Assembly (NCBI GenBank): GCA_004555245.1
Contig: SFIS01000063.1
Coordinates: 1 to 14,513, forward strand
Reading direction: 5' to 3'
DNA length: 14,513 bases
From: Bacteroidales bacterium
GTDB taxonomy: Bacteria > Bacteroidota > Bacteroidia > Bacteroidales > Bacteroidaceae
In this document: piece after piece, positions 1-8,800 of the stretch
How positions within the stretch are numbered: the first letter of the stretch is position 1
How the letters are laid out: the number at the start of each line of letters is the position of its first letter
Made by a program: the position numbers and the translations under genes
The notes under the pieces: model-generated
What the model was told of the DNA's origin: nothing
Database searches by the model: none
What the model saw: only the letters and a program-made list of their open reading frames with translations

Positions 1-1
1 T

Positions 2-122
2 AGCTTTGTTAGATTTCGAGATTATTTTCGAGGACAAATTGAAAGTTGTAGAATGAGCGTAGCGGGCTACGTGACTGATACAACTTACAATTTGAACCGA
101 AAAGAATCCGAAAGCTGACAAA
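2..122. repeat. ~120-bp imperfect palindrome, possible dispersed intergenic repeat
   Basis: The two halves of this stretch are imperfect reverse complements of each other around a centre near 64/65. The best arm is CAAATTGAAAGTTGTA (35-50) against TACAACTTACAATTTG (79-94), 15 of 16 paired. An inner stem GCGTAGC (57-63) pairs with GCTACGT (66-72) with one G-T wobble. An outer segment (5-33) pairs with 95-122 with a few mismatches and one-base bulges. By hand I count about 45 of 59 arm positions matched. One frame (2-118) is open for 38 codons up to TGA and contains an ATG at 53, but it looks like a by-product of the repeat rather than a gene. It could be a MITE- or REP-like element, or the hairpin end of an upstream transcript. 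Only one copy is visible here, so its repeat status is inferred. Confidence 0.6.
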
Positions 123-154
123 ACGTTTAAACCACAATAATTAGCATTGTTAAC

Positions 155-176
155 GGTGGTAATTTATAGAACCACC
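155..176 (+). other. Small hairpin upstream of the SurA-like gene
   Basis: GGTGGT (155-160) and ACCACC (171-176) form a perfect 6-bp stem with a 10-nt AT-rich loop. The loop sequence TAATTTATA (160-168) recurs directly at 180-188, just before the start codon. No T-tract follows, so this is not a standard terminator. It may shape the leader of the SurA-like mRNA or be a chance structure. I found no convincing TTTG / TAnnTTTG promoter pair between the palindrome and the gene; TAGCATTG (142-149) is one base off the -7 consensus but has no -33 partner. Confidence 0.3.
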
Positions 177-198
177 CTATAATTTATAACATATCTTT

Positions 199-1698
199 AT
201 GAAAAGAACGAAACTCTCCTTCATGCCATCACGGCTGCTCCTCCTGCCTGCACTGCTCGCAGGCTTGTTCGCCGTCGCCGCCACGATACAGAACGTGGGC
301 GTAAAGACAGGCGACATGCGAACGGACACGGAGAAAGCAACGCAGGACACAGCAGCCGACACAGCGAAGACTATACCCGGAGATGTCGAGGACAAGGAAA
401 CGGGTACCGTGGTGGACGAAGTGATATGGGTTGTGGGAGACGAGGCAATTCTCCTCTCTGACGTTGAGCAGCTCAGAGCACAGATGGAGGCGGAAGGACA
501 GGTAATTGAAGGCAACCCCGACTGCCGCCTGCCGGAGCAGATAGCACTGCAGAAACTCTTCGTGAACCAGGCCATTCTCGACAGTATAGAGGTGACGGAG
601 GCTGAGATAGCGCAGGGAGTGGAGCAGCAGATCAACTACTGGATATCTCTCATCGGATCGAAAGAGAAACTCGAAGAATACCGAAAGATGTCGATGGCGC
701 AGATAAGACAGTCGCTGCACGACGACTACAAGAACAACCAGCTCGCTCAGAGAATGAGAGAGAAACTCGTGGAAGACATAAAGGTCTCGCCGGCTGAGGT
801 GAGACAGTATTTCAGGGATATGCCCGAAGACAGCATACCCTTCGTGCCTACAGAGGTGGAGGTGCAGATCATTACACGCACACCGAAGGTGACGACGGAA
901 GAGGTGAACAGGGTGAAGGACGAACTGAGAGGATACACAGAACGTGTCAACTCAGGCGAGACAACGTTCCAGACACTCGCAAGATTCTATTCTGAAGACC
1001 CCGGCTCGGCAAGACAGGGAGGAGAACTCGACTATATGAGCCGCGGTATGCTCGACCCGGCTTTCGCCGCCGTGGCATTCAATCTCACCGACGCTAAGAA
1101 ACTCTCGAAAATAGTGGAATCGGAATTCGGATTCCATATCATACAGCTTGTGGACAAACGTGGAGACAAGATAAAGGTAAGGCATATTCTAAGAAAACCG
1201 AAAGTCAGCCAGGAGGCTATCGACGAAGGAATAGATATGCTCGACTCGCTCGTCAACGAGATGCACAGAGGCAAATTCACCTTTGAAGAGGCCGCCACAT
1301 TCGTCTCTGACGACAAGGACACACGAAGCAACAACGGCCTCATGGCAAACAACGACGGAATGGGACGAACACAGTCGAAGTTCCGTATGCAGGACCTCCC
1401 CACAGAGGTGGCACGCGCCGTAGAACAACTGAATGTGGGTGAGGTGTCGCCGGCGTTCACCATGGTCAACAACAAAGGCAAGACGGTGTGCGCCGTAGTG
1501 AAACTGAAGTCGAGAACAGAAGGACACAGGGCGAAGATAACGGAAGACTTTCAGACGCTGAAGGATATCGTTCTCGAAAAGAGAAAGACGGAATTCATAC
1601 GCGAATGGGTGAAGAACAAAATCCGAAACACCTATGTCAGGATGAAGGACAGCTACAAGGACTGCGACTTCGAATACGACGGATGGCTGCACGACTGA
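199..1698 (+). CDS. SurA-like periplasmic peptidyl-prolyl cis-trans isomerase
   Basis: A 499-residue exported folding factor with parvulin-type rotamase domains, expected to chaperone outer-membrane proteins in the periplasm. Residues 1-28 form a signal peptide (basic start, Leu/Ala-rich core, AVAA near the end), which supports the ATG at 199. After a polar linker, residues about 73-200 resemble the SurA N-terminal domain (DEVIWVVGDEAILLSDVE). Rotamase domain 1 spans about 215-320 (GGELDYMSRG near 274-283, FGFHIIQLVD near 310-319), though its start lacks the usual RHIL motif. Domain 2 spans about 325-430 and keeps VRHIL at 327-331. The C-terminus is a charged helix. Family known: such genes sit beside ostA-like and mutL genes in Bacteroidales. 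The 65-bp gap to the next gene suggests co-transcription. The general role is clear; clients and isomerase activity are inferred. Confidence 0.88.
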   Translation: MKRTKLSFMPSRLLLLPALLAGLFAVAATIQNVGVKTGDMRTDTEKATQDTAADTAKTIPGDVEDKETGTVVDEVIWVVGDEAILLSDVEQLRAQMEAEGQVIEGNPDCRLPEQIALQKLFVNQAILDSIEVTEAEIAQGVEQQINYWISLIGSKEKLEEYRKMSMAQIRQSLHDDYKNNQLAQRMREKLVEDIKVSPAEVRQYFRDMPEDSIPFVPTEVEVQIITRTPKVTTEEVNRVKDELRGYTERVNSGETTFQTLARFYSEDPGSARQGGELDYMSRGMLDPAFAAVAFNLTDAKKLSKIVESEFGFHIIQLVDKRGDKIKVRHILRKPKVSQEAIDEGIDMLDSLVNEMHRGKFTFEEAATFVSDDKDTRSNNGLMANNDGMGRTQSKFRMQDLPTEVARAVEQLNVGEVSPAFTMVNNKGKTVCAVVKLKSRTEGHRAKITEDFQTLKDIVLEKRKTEFIREWVKNKIRNTYVRMKDSYKDCDFEYDGWLHD

Positions 1699-1763
1699 CA
1701 ATAAACGCCAGCGAAAGAATGCCGACGGAAAAGTAACAACAGTGAAACAGTGAAAACAGAGAT

Positions 1764-3572
1764 ATGTCATTAAAAGGATTACAAGGGCATAGGGTTATTC
1801 TCATTATAACTCTATGCCTCTTTGTCGTATGCTGGATGTCGGGCGCTAAACGCCCGGCAAAACGCGGAAGGGCTAAGAAGACAACGACTGACACTAAGGT
1901 CTATCTGCAGCACGCCAACGAACTGACATACGACATCTATGGCAAACACCCTGACGCACAGTTTGTCAAGGGTAACGTGGCTTTCTTGCACAAAGGCGCA
2001 AGACTGACTTGCGACAGCGCACTGTACTATCAGCAGACTAACTCATTCGAGGCTTTCGGACACGTCAGGATGAAACAGGGAGACACACTGACGCTGACAT
2101 CGGAGTATGCCTACTACGACGGAAACGACGAGATGTGCGAGGTCAGACGTAACGTCATACTTACTCACAGGAAGATGAAACTCTACTGCGATTCGCTGAA
2201 CTATGACCGTATGTACTCCATCGGATATTTCTTCGAAGGTGGAAAACTAATCGACGGTGACACACGCCTCACTTCAGACTGGGGACAATACAGCTCGGCG
2301 GACAGACAGGCGGTGTTCTACTACAACGTGAAACTCAAGAACAGCAACTCGCTGACAGAAGGAGACACCCTCTACTACGACACAAAGACATCGAAGGCGC
2401 ACGTCGTGGGACCCTCGAAGATAACGATGAAGGACGATGTCATCATCACCGAAGACGGATACTATGACAGCCACGCTGACAAAACGGAACTCTTCAGCCG
2501 CTCTACAGTGCAGAGACGCGACGGCAAGACCATTACGGCGGATTCATTGTATCATGACAGCAAGACGGGAATAAGCGAAGGATTCTCCAACGTAATCTTC
2601 AACGACACTGCAAACAAAAGCCGTTTCACGGGAGACTATGTGTATTACGACGAGAACACAGGATGCGGCTACGCCACAAGGAAAGCCGTAGCCATGGACT
2701 ATTCGCACGGCGACACGCTGTATGCACACGGCGACACGATGAGGCTGGTCACATACAATCACGACACCGATTCGGCTTACCGCAAGGTCTTCGCATATCC
2801 GCACGTCAGGGTATATCGCACCGATGTGCAGGCGGTATGCGATTCGATGGTCATGAACTCCCTCGACTCTGTGCTCACAATGTATAAGGACCCCATACTC
2901 TGGAGCGACGGCAGACAGATTCTCGGAGAGGAGATAAGGGCGTATATGGCTGACTCTACAATCCGCTTCGCACATGTCATAGGGCAGGCTCTGAGCGTAG
3001 AGATGCTGCCGGACACCGTGCATTACAACCAAGTGTCGTCAAAGGAGATGAAGTCGTGGTTCGAGGAAGGCAAGCTGAGGCTTAACCAGGCGCAGGGAAA
3101 CGTGAAAACCGTGTACTACGCCACTGACAATGCCGACAGCACACTCATAGGACTGAACTATCTCGAGACTGACACCTTGAAGATGTTTATGTCGCCGACA
3201 AGAAGGCTCGAGCGTATCTGGGCGTGCAAACACAGCGGCACGATGTATCCCATATCGCAGATTCCGCCGGAAAAATACAAGCTGCCTGAATTTGTGTGGT
3301 TCGACTATGTCAGACCTCTCTCAAAGGACGACATCTTCGAATGGAGACCGAAGAAGGGCGGAACGGAGATAAAGGCGGAGCGAAGGAGAGACGCTCCGTT
3401 GCAGACTATTCCTGTAGCCAAGAAACCCGTAGAGGAAGACAAGCCTGCCGAAACAGTGGCGGAGAAAGAAAACGATGCCATGCCGGAGACGCTGCAGGAC
3501 ACTCACGCAGTTCCTGACGACACTCCCGCAACTCTCAGGAAAGAAGAAACAGAAGAACAAGAAAACGTGTAG
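1764..3572 (+). CDS. OstA/LptA-like envelope protein (probable LPS transport)
   Basis: A 602-residue protein of the large OstA-like type found in Bacteroidetes, built on the beta-jellyroll fold shared by LptA and the N-terminus of LptD, which shuttle lipopolysaccharide across the periplasm. Residues about 11-28 are a hydrophobic export or anchor segment; a Cys follows FVV but this is not a proper lipobox. From about residue 46 the protein shows repeated short strand units with recurring patterns such as GDTLYYDTKTS, ADSLYHDSKTG and GDTLYAHGDTM, typical of OstA repeats (for example QFVKGNVAFLHKGARLTCDS near 62-81). From about residue 535 the tail is polar, rich in Glu, Lys, Pro and Thr, and probably disordered. 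It lies 65 bp after the SurA-like gene and 26 bp before mutL, so one operon is likely. It is too short and lacks the C-terminal barrel expected of full LptD. Confidence 0.85.
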   Translation: MSLKGLQGHRVILIITLCLFVVCWMSGAKRPAKRGRAKKTTTDTKVYLQHANELTYDIYGKHPDAQFVKGNVAFLHKGARLTCDSALYYQQTNSFEAFGHVRMKQGDTLTLTSEYAYYDGNDEMCEVRRNVILTHRKMKLYCDSLNYDRMYSIGYFFEGGKLIDGDTRLTSDWGQYSSADRQAVFYYNVKLKNSNSLTEGDTLYYDTKTSKAHVVGPSKITMKDDVIITEDGYYDSHADKTELFSRSTVQRRDGKTITADSLYHDSKTGISEGFSNVIFNDTANKSRFTGDYVYYDENTGCGYATRKAVAMDYSHGDTLYAHGDTMRLVTYNHDTDSAYRKVFAYPHVRVYRTDVQAVCDSMVMNSLDSVLTMYKDPILWSDGRQILGEEIRAYMADSTIRFAHVIGQALSVEMLPDTVHYNQVSSKEMKSWFEEGKLRLNQAQGNVKTVYYATDNADSTLIGLNYLETDTLKMFMSPTRRLERIWACKHSGTMYPISQIPPEKYKLPEFVWFDYVRPLSKDDIFEWRPKKGGTEIKAERRRDAPLQTIPVAKKPVEEDKPAETVAEKENDAMPETLQDTHAVPDDTPATLRKEETEEQENV

Positions 3573-3598
3573 AAACCGTCTGAAACCCTTTCTCATAG

Positions 3599-5581
3599 AT
3601 GGACAAGATACAACTGCTCCCCGATTCGGTGGCTAACCAGATTGCAGCCGGAGAGGTGATACAACGCCCGGCTTCTGTCATCAAGGAACTCGTGGAGAAC
3701 GCCGTAGATGCCGGAGCAAGGCATATCAGCGTCGCGGTCGTTGACGCCGGAAAGTCGTCAATACAGGTTATGGACGACGGGACCGGTATGTCTGTCACTG
3801 ACGCACGACTTGCGTTCGAACGCCATGCCACTTCCAAGATACGCAAGGCCGACGACCTCTTCTCGCTTACAACTATGGGGTTCAGGGGCGAAGCATTGCC
3901 GTCGATTGCCTCAGTGGCACAGGTGACGCTGAAGACAAGACAGGAAAACGACAACATCGGAACATTGTTGCGTATCGACGGAGGAGCACTGCAGATGCAG
4001 GAGCCGGTGAACTGTCCCGCAGGATGCAACTTCATAGTCGAGAACCTGTTCTATAACGTACCGGTCAGAAGGCGGTTCCTCAAGTCGAACGTCACTGAGA
4101 TGAACAATGTCATAGCGGCTTTCCAAAGAATAGCTCTCGTATATCCTGACATCGTATTCTCGCTCGCAAGCAACGGACAGGAGATGATGAACCTGCAACC
4201 GGCAAACACGCATAAGCGTATCATTGATGTCTTCGGGAAGAAACTGAACGCGTTCCTGCTGCCGATAGAGGTGGAGACGTCGCTCGGAAAGATATACGGC
4301 TTTGTCGGAAAACCGGAGGCGGCACGCAAGAAAAACGTACAGCAGTATTTCTTTGTCAACGGACGATACATGAAACACGCCGGATTCCACAAAGCCGTGA
4401 TGGCTTCTTACGAACGGCTGGTGAAGCAAGGCGAGCAGATCCCGTATTTCATATATTTCGAGATAAACCCGGAGGACATCGATGTCAACATACATCCCAC
4501 GAAGACGGAGATTAAGTTCCGCGACGAAGCCTCTGTATGGCAGATTCTGTCCGTTGCAGTCCACGAGGCGGTAGGCAAGTTCACAACCATACCGTCTATC
4601 GATTTCGACACCGAAGGACGTCCCGACATTCCTGTCGTCAACGGCATGGAGGAGATTCATATTCCCACGATAGACTTCAATCCTCAGTACAATCCCTTCT
4701 CGTCGTCGCCTTCTGCAAGACGTGACACAGAACAAGACGATGCCAGACCCCGTCAGGACAAGAGCGGACAGATACGCGAATCGGCTTTCACGAATCACAA
4801 CCGTGGCGCACAGAGCGGATGGGAAGAGCTTTACAGCCAGGCGTCGCTGAATGGCGACGAGAGGGCTATGCCGTCGCTGTTCGACAATGACAACCTCAAT
4901 GACATCGCCGACGGAGAAACGCACGGGGCGCAGGTGGCGAGACAAGACGGTACGGATGAAAAGGCGGATGGCACACGGCGCCAGACCTTCGCACAGCCTC
5001 TCGTGCAGGAAGTGATGCCGCGCAGCAACTCGCACTATCAATACAAGGGTACCTGCATCATCACGTCGGTGGCGTCAGGACTTATGGTGACGCATCAGGA
5101 GAGAGCGCACGAACGCATTCTGTTTGAGCGTTTCATGCGAGAGATGCAGCAGAGCAAGATGCCGTCGCAGCGTCTCCTGTTCCCCGAGGCGGTCCAGTTC
5201 CCGTTGGAACAGATGCTCACACTGCCCTCCGTACTGCCGGAGATGGAGGCTCTGGGATTCGAACTGACAAACCTCGGAGGAAGCAGCTATGCCATCAATG
5301 CCGTCCCGGCGGGACTTGAGGGAGTCAATGTGGCGCAGCTCGTTTCTGATATGGTGGCGTCGGCTACAGAATGTGCGGCGGACATAAGCCGCGAGTTGCA
5401 CGCCTCGCTTGCTGCCACCATGGCACGCAATGCTGCCATCGCAAGCGGTCAGGTGCTCTCGCAGGATGAGATGGAAAACATAATAACCGACCTCCTGAAA
5501 TGCGAGAACTGCCGCTATACACCCGACGGACGCATGATATGTTATATCATTCCAGATTCTGACATCACCAGATTTTTTTGA
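3599..5581 (+). CDS. mutL: DNA mismatch repair protein MutL
   Basis: A 660-residue GHKL ATPase that couples mismatch recognition by MutS to strand removal. The N-terminal ATPase motifs are intact: KELVENAVDAG (29-39, with E30 and N34), DDGTGM (59-64) and TMGFRGEALPSIASV (92-106). The transducer domain runs to about residue 335, followed by a variable polar linker (about 350-475) and the C-terminal dimerisation domain. The ATG at 3599 begins MDKIQLLPDSVANQIAAGEV, the family start. In the C-terminal domain the nuclease motifs of B. subtilis-type MutL are altered: HQERAHERILFE (499-510) stands where DQHA(x)2E(x)4E is expected, R610 sits at the Cys of ACxxA, and TPDGRM (641-646) replaces CPHGRP. 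No mutH lies in the window. It is the last gene of the operon, ten bases before a terminator hairpin. Confidence 0.96.
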   Translation: MDKIQLLPDSVANQIAAGEVIQRPASVIKELVENAVDAGARHISVAVVDAGKSSIQVMDDGTGMSVTDARLAFERHATSKIRKADDLFSLTTMGFRGEALPSIASVAQVTLKTRQENDNIGTLLRIDGGALQMQEPVNCPAGCNFIVENLFYNVPVRRRFLKSNVTEMNNVIAAFQRIALVYPDIVFSLASNGQEMMNLQPANTHKRIIDVFGKKLNAFLLPIEVETSLGKIYGFVGKPEAARKKNVQQYFFVNGRYMKHAGFHKAVMASYERLVKQGEQIPYFIYFEINPEDIDVNIHPTKTEIKFRDEASVWQILSVAVHEAVGKFTTIPSIDFDTEGRPDIPVVNGMEEIHIPTIDFNPQYNPFSSSPSARRDTEQDDARPRQDKSGQIRESAFTNHNRGAQSGWEELYSQASLNGDERAMPSLFDNDNLNDIADGETHGAQVARQDGTDEKADGTRRQTFAQPLVQEVMPRSNSHYQYKGTCIITSVASGLMVTHQERAHERILFERFMREMQQSKMPSQRLLFPEAVQFPLEQMLTLPSVLPEMEALGFELTNLGGSSYAINAVPAGLEGVNVAQLVSDMVASATECAADISRELHASLAATMARNAAIASGQVLSQDEMENIITDLLKCENCRYTPDGRMICYIIPDSDITRFF

Positions 5582-5590
5582 AAAAGATAC

Positions 5591-5622
5591 GAGGGGAGAG
5601 GGTTCTCTTCCCTCTTTTTCTT
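5591..5622 (+). terminator. Intrinsic terminator after mutL
   Basis: GAGGGGAGAG (5591-5600) pairs with CTCTTCCCTC (5605-5614), a 10-bp stem with one G-T wobble and a GGTT loop. TTTTTCTT follows directly at 5615-5622. It starts ten bases after the mutL stop codon and ends the SurA-OstA-MutL run. The A-tract at 5581-5585 on the other side might add some function on the minus strand, but no minus-strand gene uses it here. Confidence 0.87.
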
Positions 5623-5683
5623 GCCGTTTTCTTTGTTTGAATTTGTCAATAAACGGTGATTTATCATTCATTAACATCTATCT

Positions 5684-5715
5684 TTTGACATTTGATGTTT
5701 TTTTTACTAATTTTG
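5684..5715 (+). promoter_or_regulatory. Bacteroidetes-type promoter of the glycosidase operon
   Basis: TTTG at 5684-5687 (-33 element) is followed after a 20-bp AT-rich spacer by TAATTTTG at 5708-5715, an exact match to the TAnnTTTG -7 consensus of the Bacteroidetes primary sigma factor. Transcription would begin a few bases downstream, near 5720, giving a leader of about 145 nt before the rhamnosidase ATG. A second TTTG at 5691-5694 is too close to the -7 element (13 bp). The site lies between the mutL terminator and the first glycosidase gene, as expected. Confidence 0.72.
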
Positions 5716-5719
5716 CAAA

Positions 5720-5866
5720 GAACATAGTGTGCGGCCCGTTTGCCTGTCAATATTATTAAGGTATAGCACCGCTGCACCCGGCATGCATTTTTTTCTTTAC
5801 CTGACCTTAAATTTCTGACGCCCCGCTTCGTATGTGGCAGAGGTGGCAGAACGTCTGAACCTGATT
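5720..5866 (+). other. Leader (5' UTR) of the glycosidase operon
   Basis: About 145 nt lie between the predicted transcription start and the chosen ATG. They contain an inverted pair TTAAGGT (5756-5762) / ACCTTAA (5804-5810), with TACCT (5798-5802) offering an alternative partner to AGGTA (5759-5763), and a run of seven T at 5788-5794. The in-frame ATG at 5834 lies inside this leader but adds only eleven polar residues before the signal peptide. I recognise no riboswitch class and no Shine-Dalgarno sequence. Confidence 0.4.
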
Positions 5867-8800
5867 ATGAAAAAACTCTTTCTCAAGACAACTTTGCTTT
5901 TTGTGGCATCCGTGGTTGCCGCAACGACATCGTATGGCGCTGACGCAAAGACCGCGCGACCGTTCAGTTTCTGGTATTGGATGTACGGAGCAGTGAACAG
6001 GGATGCCATACGCGCCGACCTCCAGGGTATGAAGGACGTCGGTCTGCAAGGCACTTATCTCATGCCGATACGCGGAGCTGACGAACGTCCGGAATACGGA
6101 GGGACTGCCCATCAGCTTTCTCCCGCCTTCTGGGATGCTGTCGATTATGCGATGTCGCAGGCTGATTCGCTCGGCCTGGAGATGGGCATACATATCTGTG
6201 ACGGCTTTGCGCTTGCCGGAGGACCGTGGTTCTCGCCCGAGGAGTCGATGCGCAAGGTGGTGTGGGCTGACACCATCGTCACCGTGACACGTAACGGCGG
6301 GCAGGGTGCGAGGCATCGCCGTGCCGCCTCGTCACGCACTTCACACGCCGCCAGCCCTGCTTCGCGCAACGCCGGGATGCTGCCGCTCGTCTCGCTGCCT
6401 CTGCCTGCAGGGACAAAGGATATTGCGGCTTACGCCATTCCCGTTGACGTTACGGCGGATGTCGTCGAGCCTCTCGCCATGACCGCCTCTGACAATGTGA
6501 CAACCAACGAGAAGCATTTGGTGCGGGCGAATGAACCTTGCTGGTTCACCTTCGAGTTTCCCGAAGGCACCAAGCTGCGCAACGTGGAGGTCTTTCCTTC
6601 CGGTACAAACATACAGTGTCAGCGTCTGACGGTTGAGACAAGTGTTGACGGAAAAGCCTTCACTCATCTTACTACCTTTGTCCCGGCACGTCAGGGATGG
6701 CAGAACACTGACGCCGCCAACACCTTCGCCTTGCCGCAGACGGCTGATGCGAAGACACGCTTCTATCGCTTCTCATGGTCGCCGGCAGGCACAGAGCCGG
6801 GCAGTGAGGACCTTGACGCGGCGAAGTGGAGACCTACGCTGCGTCTGAAGAAACTCGTCTTCCGTCAGTCGCCGCGCCTACATCAGTATGAGGGCAAGGC
6901 GGGATATGTGTGGCGTGTGGCGGAAACCACCACTGCTGCACAGATTCCGGATATGCTCTGCTCTCCTCTCGAGAGCATCGTGCGTGTCGAGATTGATGCG
7001 GAAGGCAGGCTCGTCACGCCTCTCAAGCCTGGCACATGGCACATCATACGCATGGCACACGCCACCACCGGACACACCAACGCCACTGGCGGAGGAGGCA
7101 AGGGACTCGAATGCGACAAGTTCTCTGTCGCAGCTGTAAATAAACTTATAGACAACTGGTTCGCACTTTTCGCCTCCCTGCCACACGGAAAGGCGGTGCG
7201 TTATCTCCATGTCGATTCTTGGGAGTGCGGCTGCCAGAACTGGTCAGAGAACTTTGCGGCTGAGTTCAAGGCACGACGTGGCTACGACCTGCTGCCCTGG
7301 CTACCTGTCATGGCGGGCGTGCCCATTGCTTCTGTCGCTGACAGCGAGCGTGTGTTGAAAGACGTACGCCTCACCATAAACGACCTGATTAATGATGTCT
7401 TCTTCGCCACTGTGAGACAGCGGGCTCATGACATGGGCATGGGATTCTCGTCAGAGAGCATCGCACCCACGATGGTTGCTGACGGTATGGACCATTACCG
7501 CTATGCCGACTATCCCATGGGAGAGTATTGGCTCAACTCGCCGACACACGACAAGCCTAACGATATGCTCGATGCGATAAGCGGAGGACACATCTACGGA
7601 AAGAACATCATACAGGCCGAGGGCTTCACTGAGGTGCGCGGAGTATGGGACGAGACACCGGCATCCGTCAAAACCCTGCTTGACCGCAACTTCGCCCTTG
7701 GCATGAACCGCCTCTTCTTCCACGTCAATGCACATAATCCCTGGCTCGACCGCAAGCCGGGCATGACGCTCGACGGCATCGGACTCTTCTTCCAGCGCGA
7801 CCAGACATGGTATGCCGAGGCACAGCCGTTCGTCTCCTACATCACCCGCTGCTCCGCTCTTCTGCAGAGCGGGCGTCCTGTTCAGGACATAGCGGTGTTT
7901 GCCGGAGAGGAGATGCCGCGCCGTTCTGTACTCCCGGAGCGTCTTGTGCCGATGCTGCCCGGCATCTTCGGCAAGGACAGGGTAGAGAGCGAGGCGAAGC
8001 GTCTTGCAAATGTCGGCGAGCCTATAGAAGAGAGCCCAGTGGGCGTGAACCATTCGGCCGGCATCGTAGATACACGAGATTGGGTCAATGCCCTTAACGG
8101 CTACCAGTACGATTCGTTCAACCCTGATGCTCTGCTCCGTCTTGCAAAGGCTGAAGACGGACGTATGGTGCTGCCCGGAGGAGCGCGATACAGGGTCGTG
8201 GTGCTTATGCGAAAGAACGTCATGGATCCTAACCACAACGGCTACAGTGATGCTGTAGAAGAGAAAATCAATGCGCTGCGGCATGACGGCGTCATCGTAA
8301 TAGACGAGCCCTACACCTCTTCCGACTTCTCTCGCTATGGCTTACGCCCCGATGTAGTGCTTCCGAAGGACATCGCCTATACACACCGCACGTCAGAGGA
8401 CGGTGAGATCTATTTCCTCTCAAACCAGAGACCGTCCGACGCGACGTTCACTGCCACGTTCCGCGAGACGGCAGGTGGCACACCTTATATATACGATGCA
8501 GTGCGCCACACAGTTTGTCCTGCCGTGCTTGACGGCTTTGATGTCGGGATACACCTGCCTTCCTCGGGATCGTGCTTCGTTCTCTTCCCCAAGTCGGACA
8601 TATCGTCTCTCCTATCCGTCTTGCCTACCGCACCAAGGATGTTGCAGCCATCGGCAAGTCCGTACGCTCTGCCTGAGCGTGCCGCTGTCGTCATGCAAGG
8701 AGTAGAAGATGCTGCCCTTGCCGCCGACCGTACACCATCTTCTGTATCGGCAATAACTATGTCGCTGCGCGAATCTGGCATGACGAAGACGCTGGCAAGA

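Noticed and set aside
2..118. Partial 38-codon gene at the left edge
   Set aside because: The frame coincides with the palindrome, so its openness follows from the repeat. There is no start site signal and no domain. It is reported as a repeat instead.
193..200. TATCTTTA as a -7 promoter element for the SurA-like gene
   Set aside because: It overlaps the start codon, so it cannot drive this gene, and it lacks the final G of the consensus.
3911..5041. Minus-strand open frame of 376 codons inside mutL
   Set aside because: It lies wholly within mutL, shows no recognisable domain (Arg/Val/Leu-rich translation), and is explained by codon bias on the opposite strand.
5834..5866. Longer start for the GH106 gene at the upstream ATG
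   Set aside because: It would put eleven polar residues in front of a complete signal peptide; ATG at 5867 fits export better.
7451..8284. Minus-strand open frame of 277 codons inside the GH106 gene
   Set aside because: It is antisense to the conserved catalytic barrel, has no domain and no promoter, and is a shadow frame.
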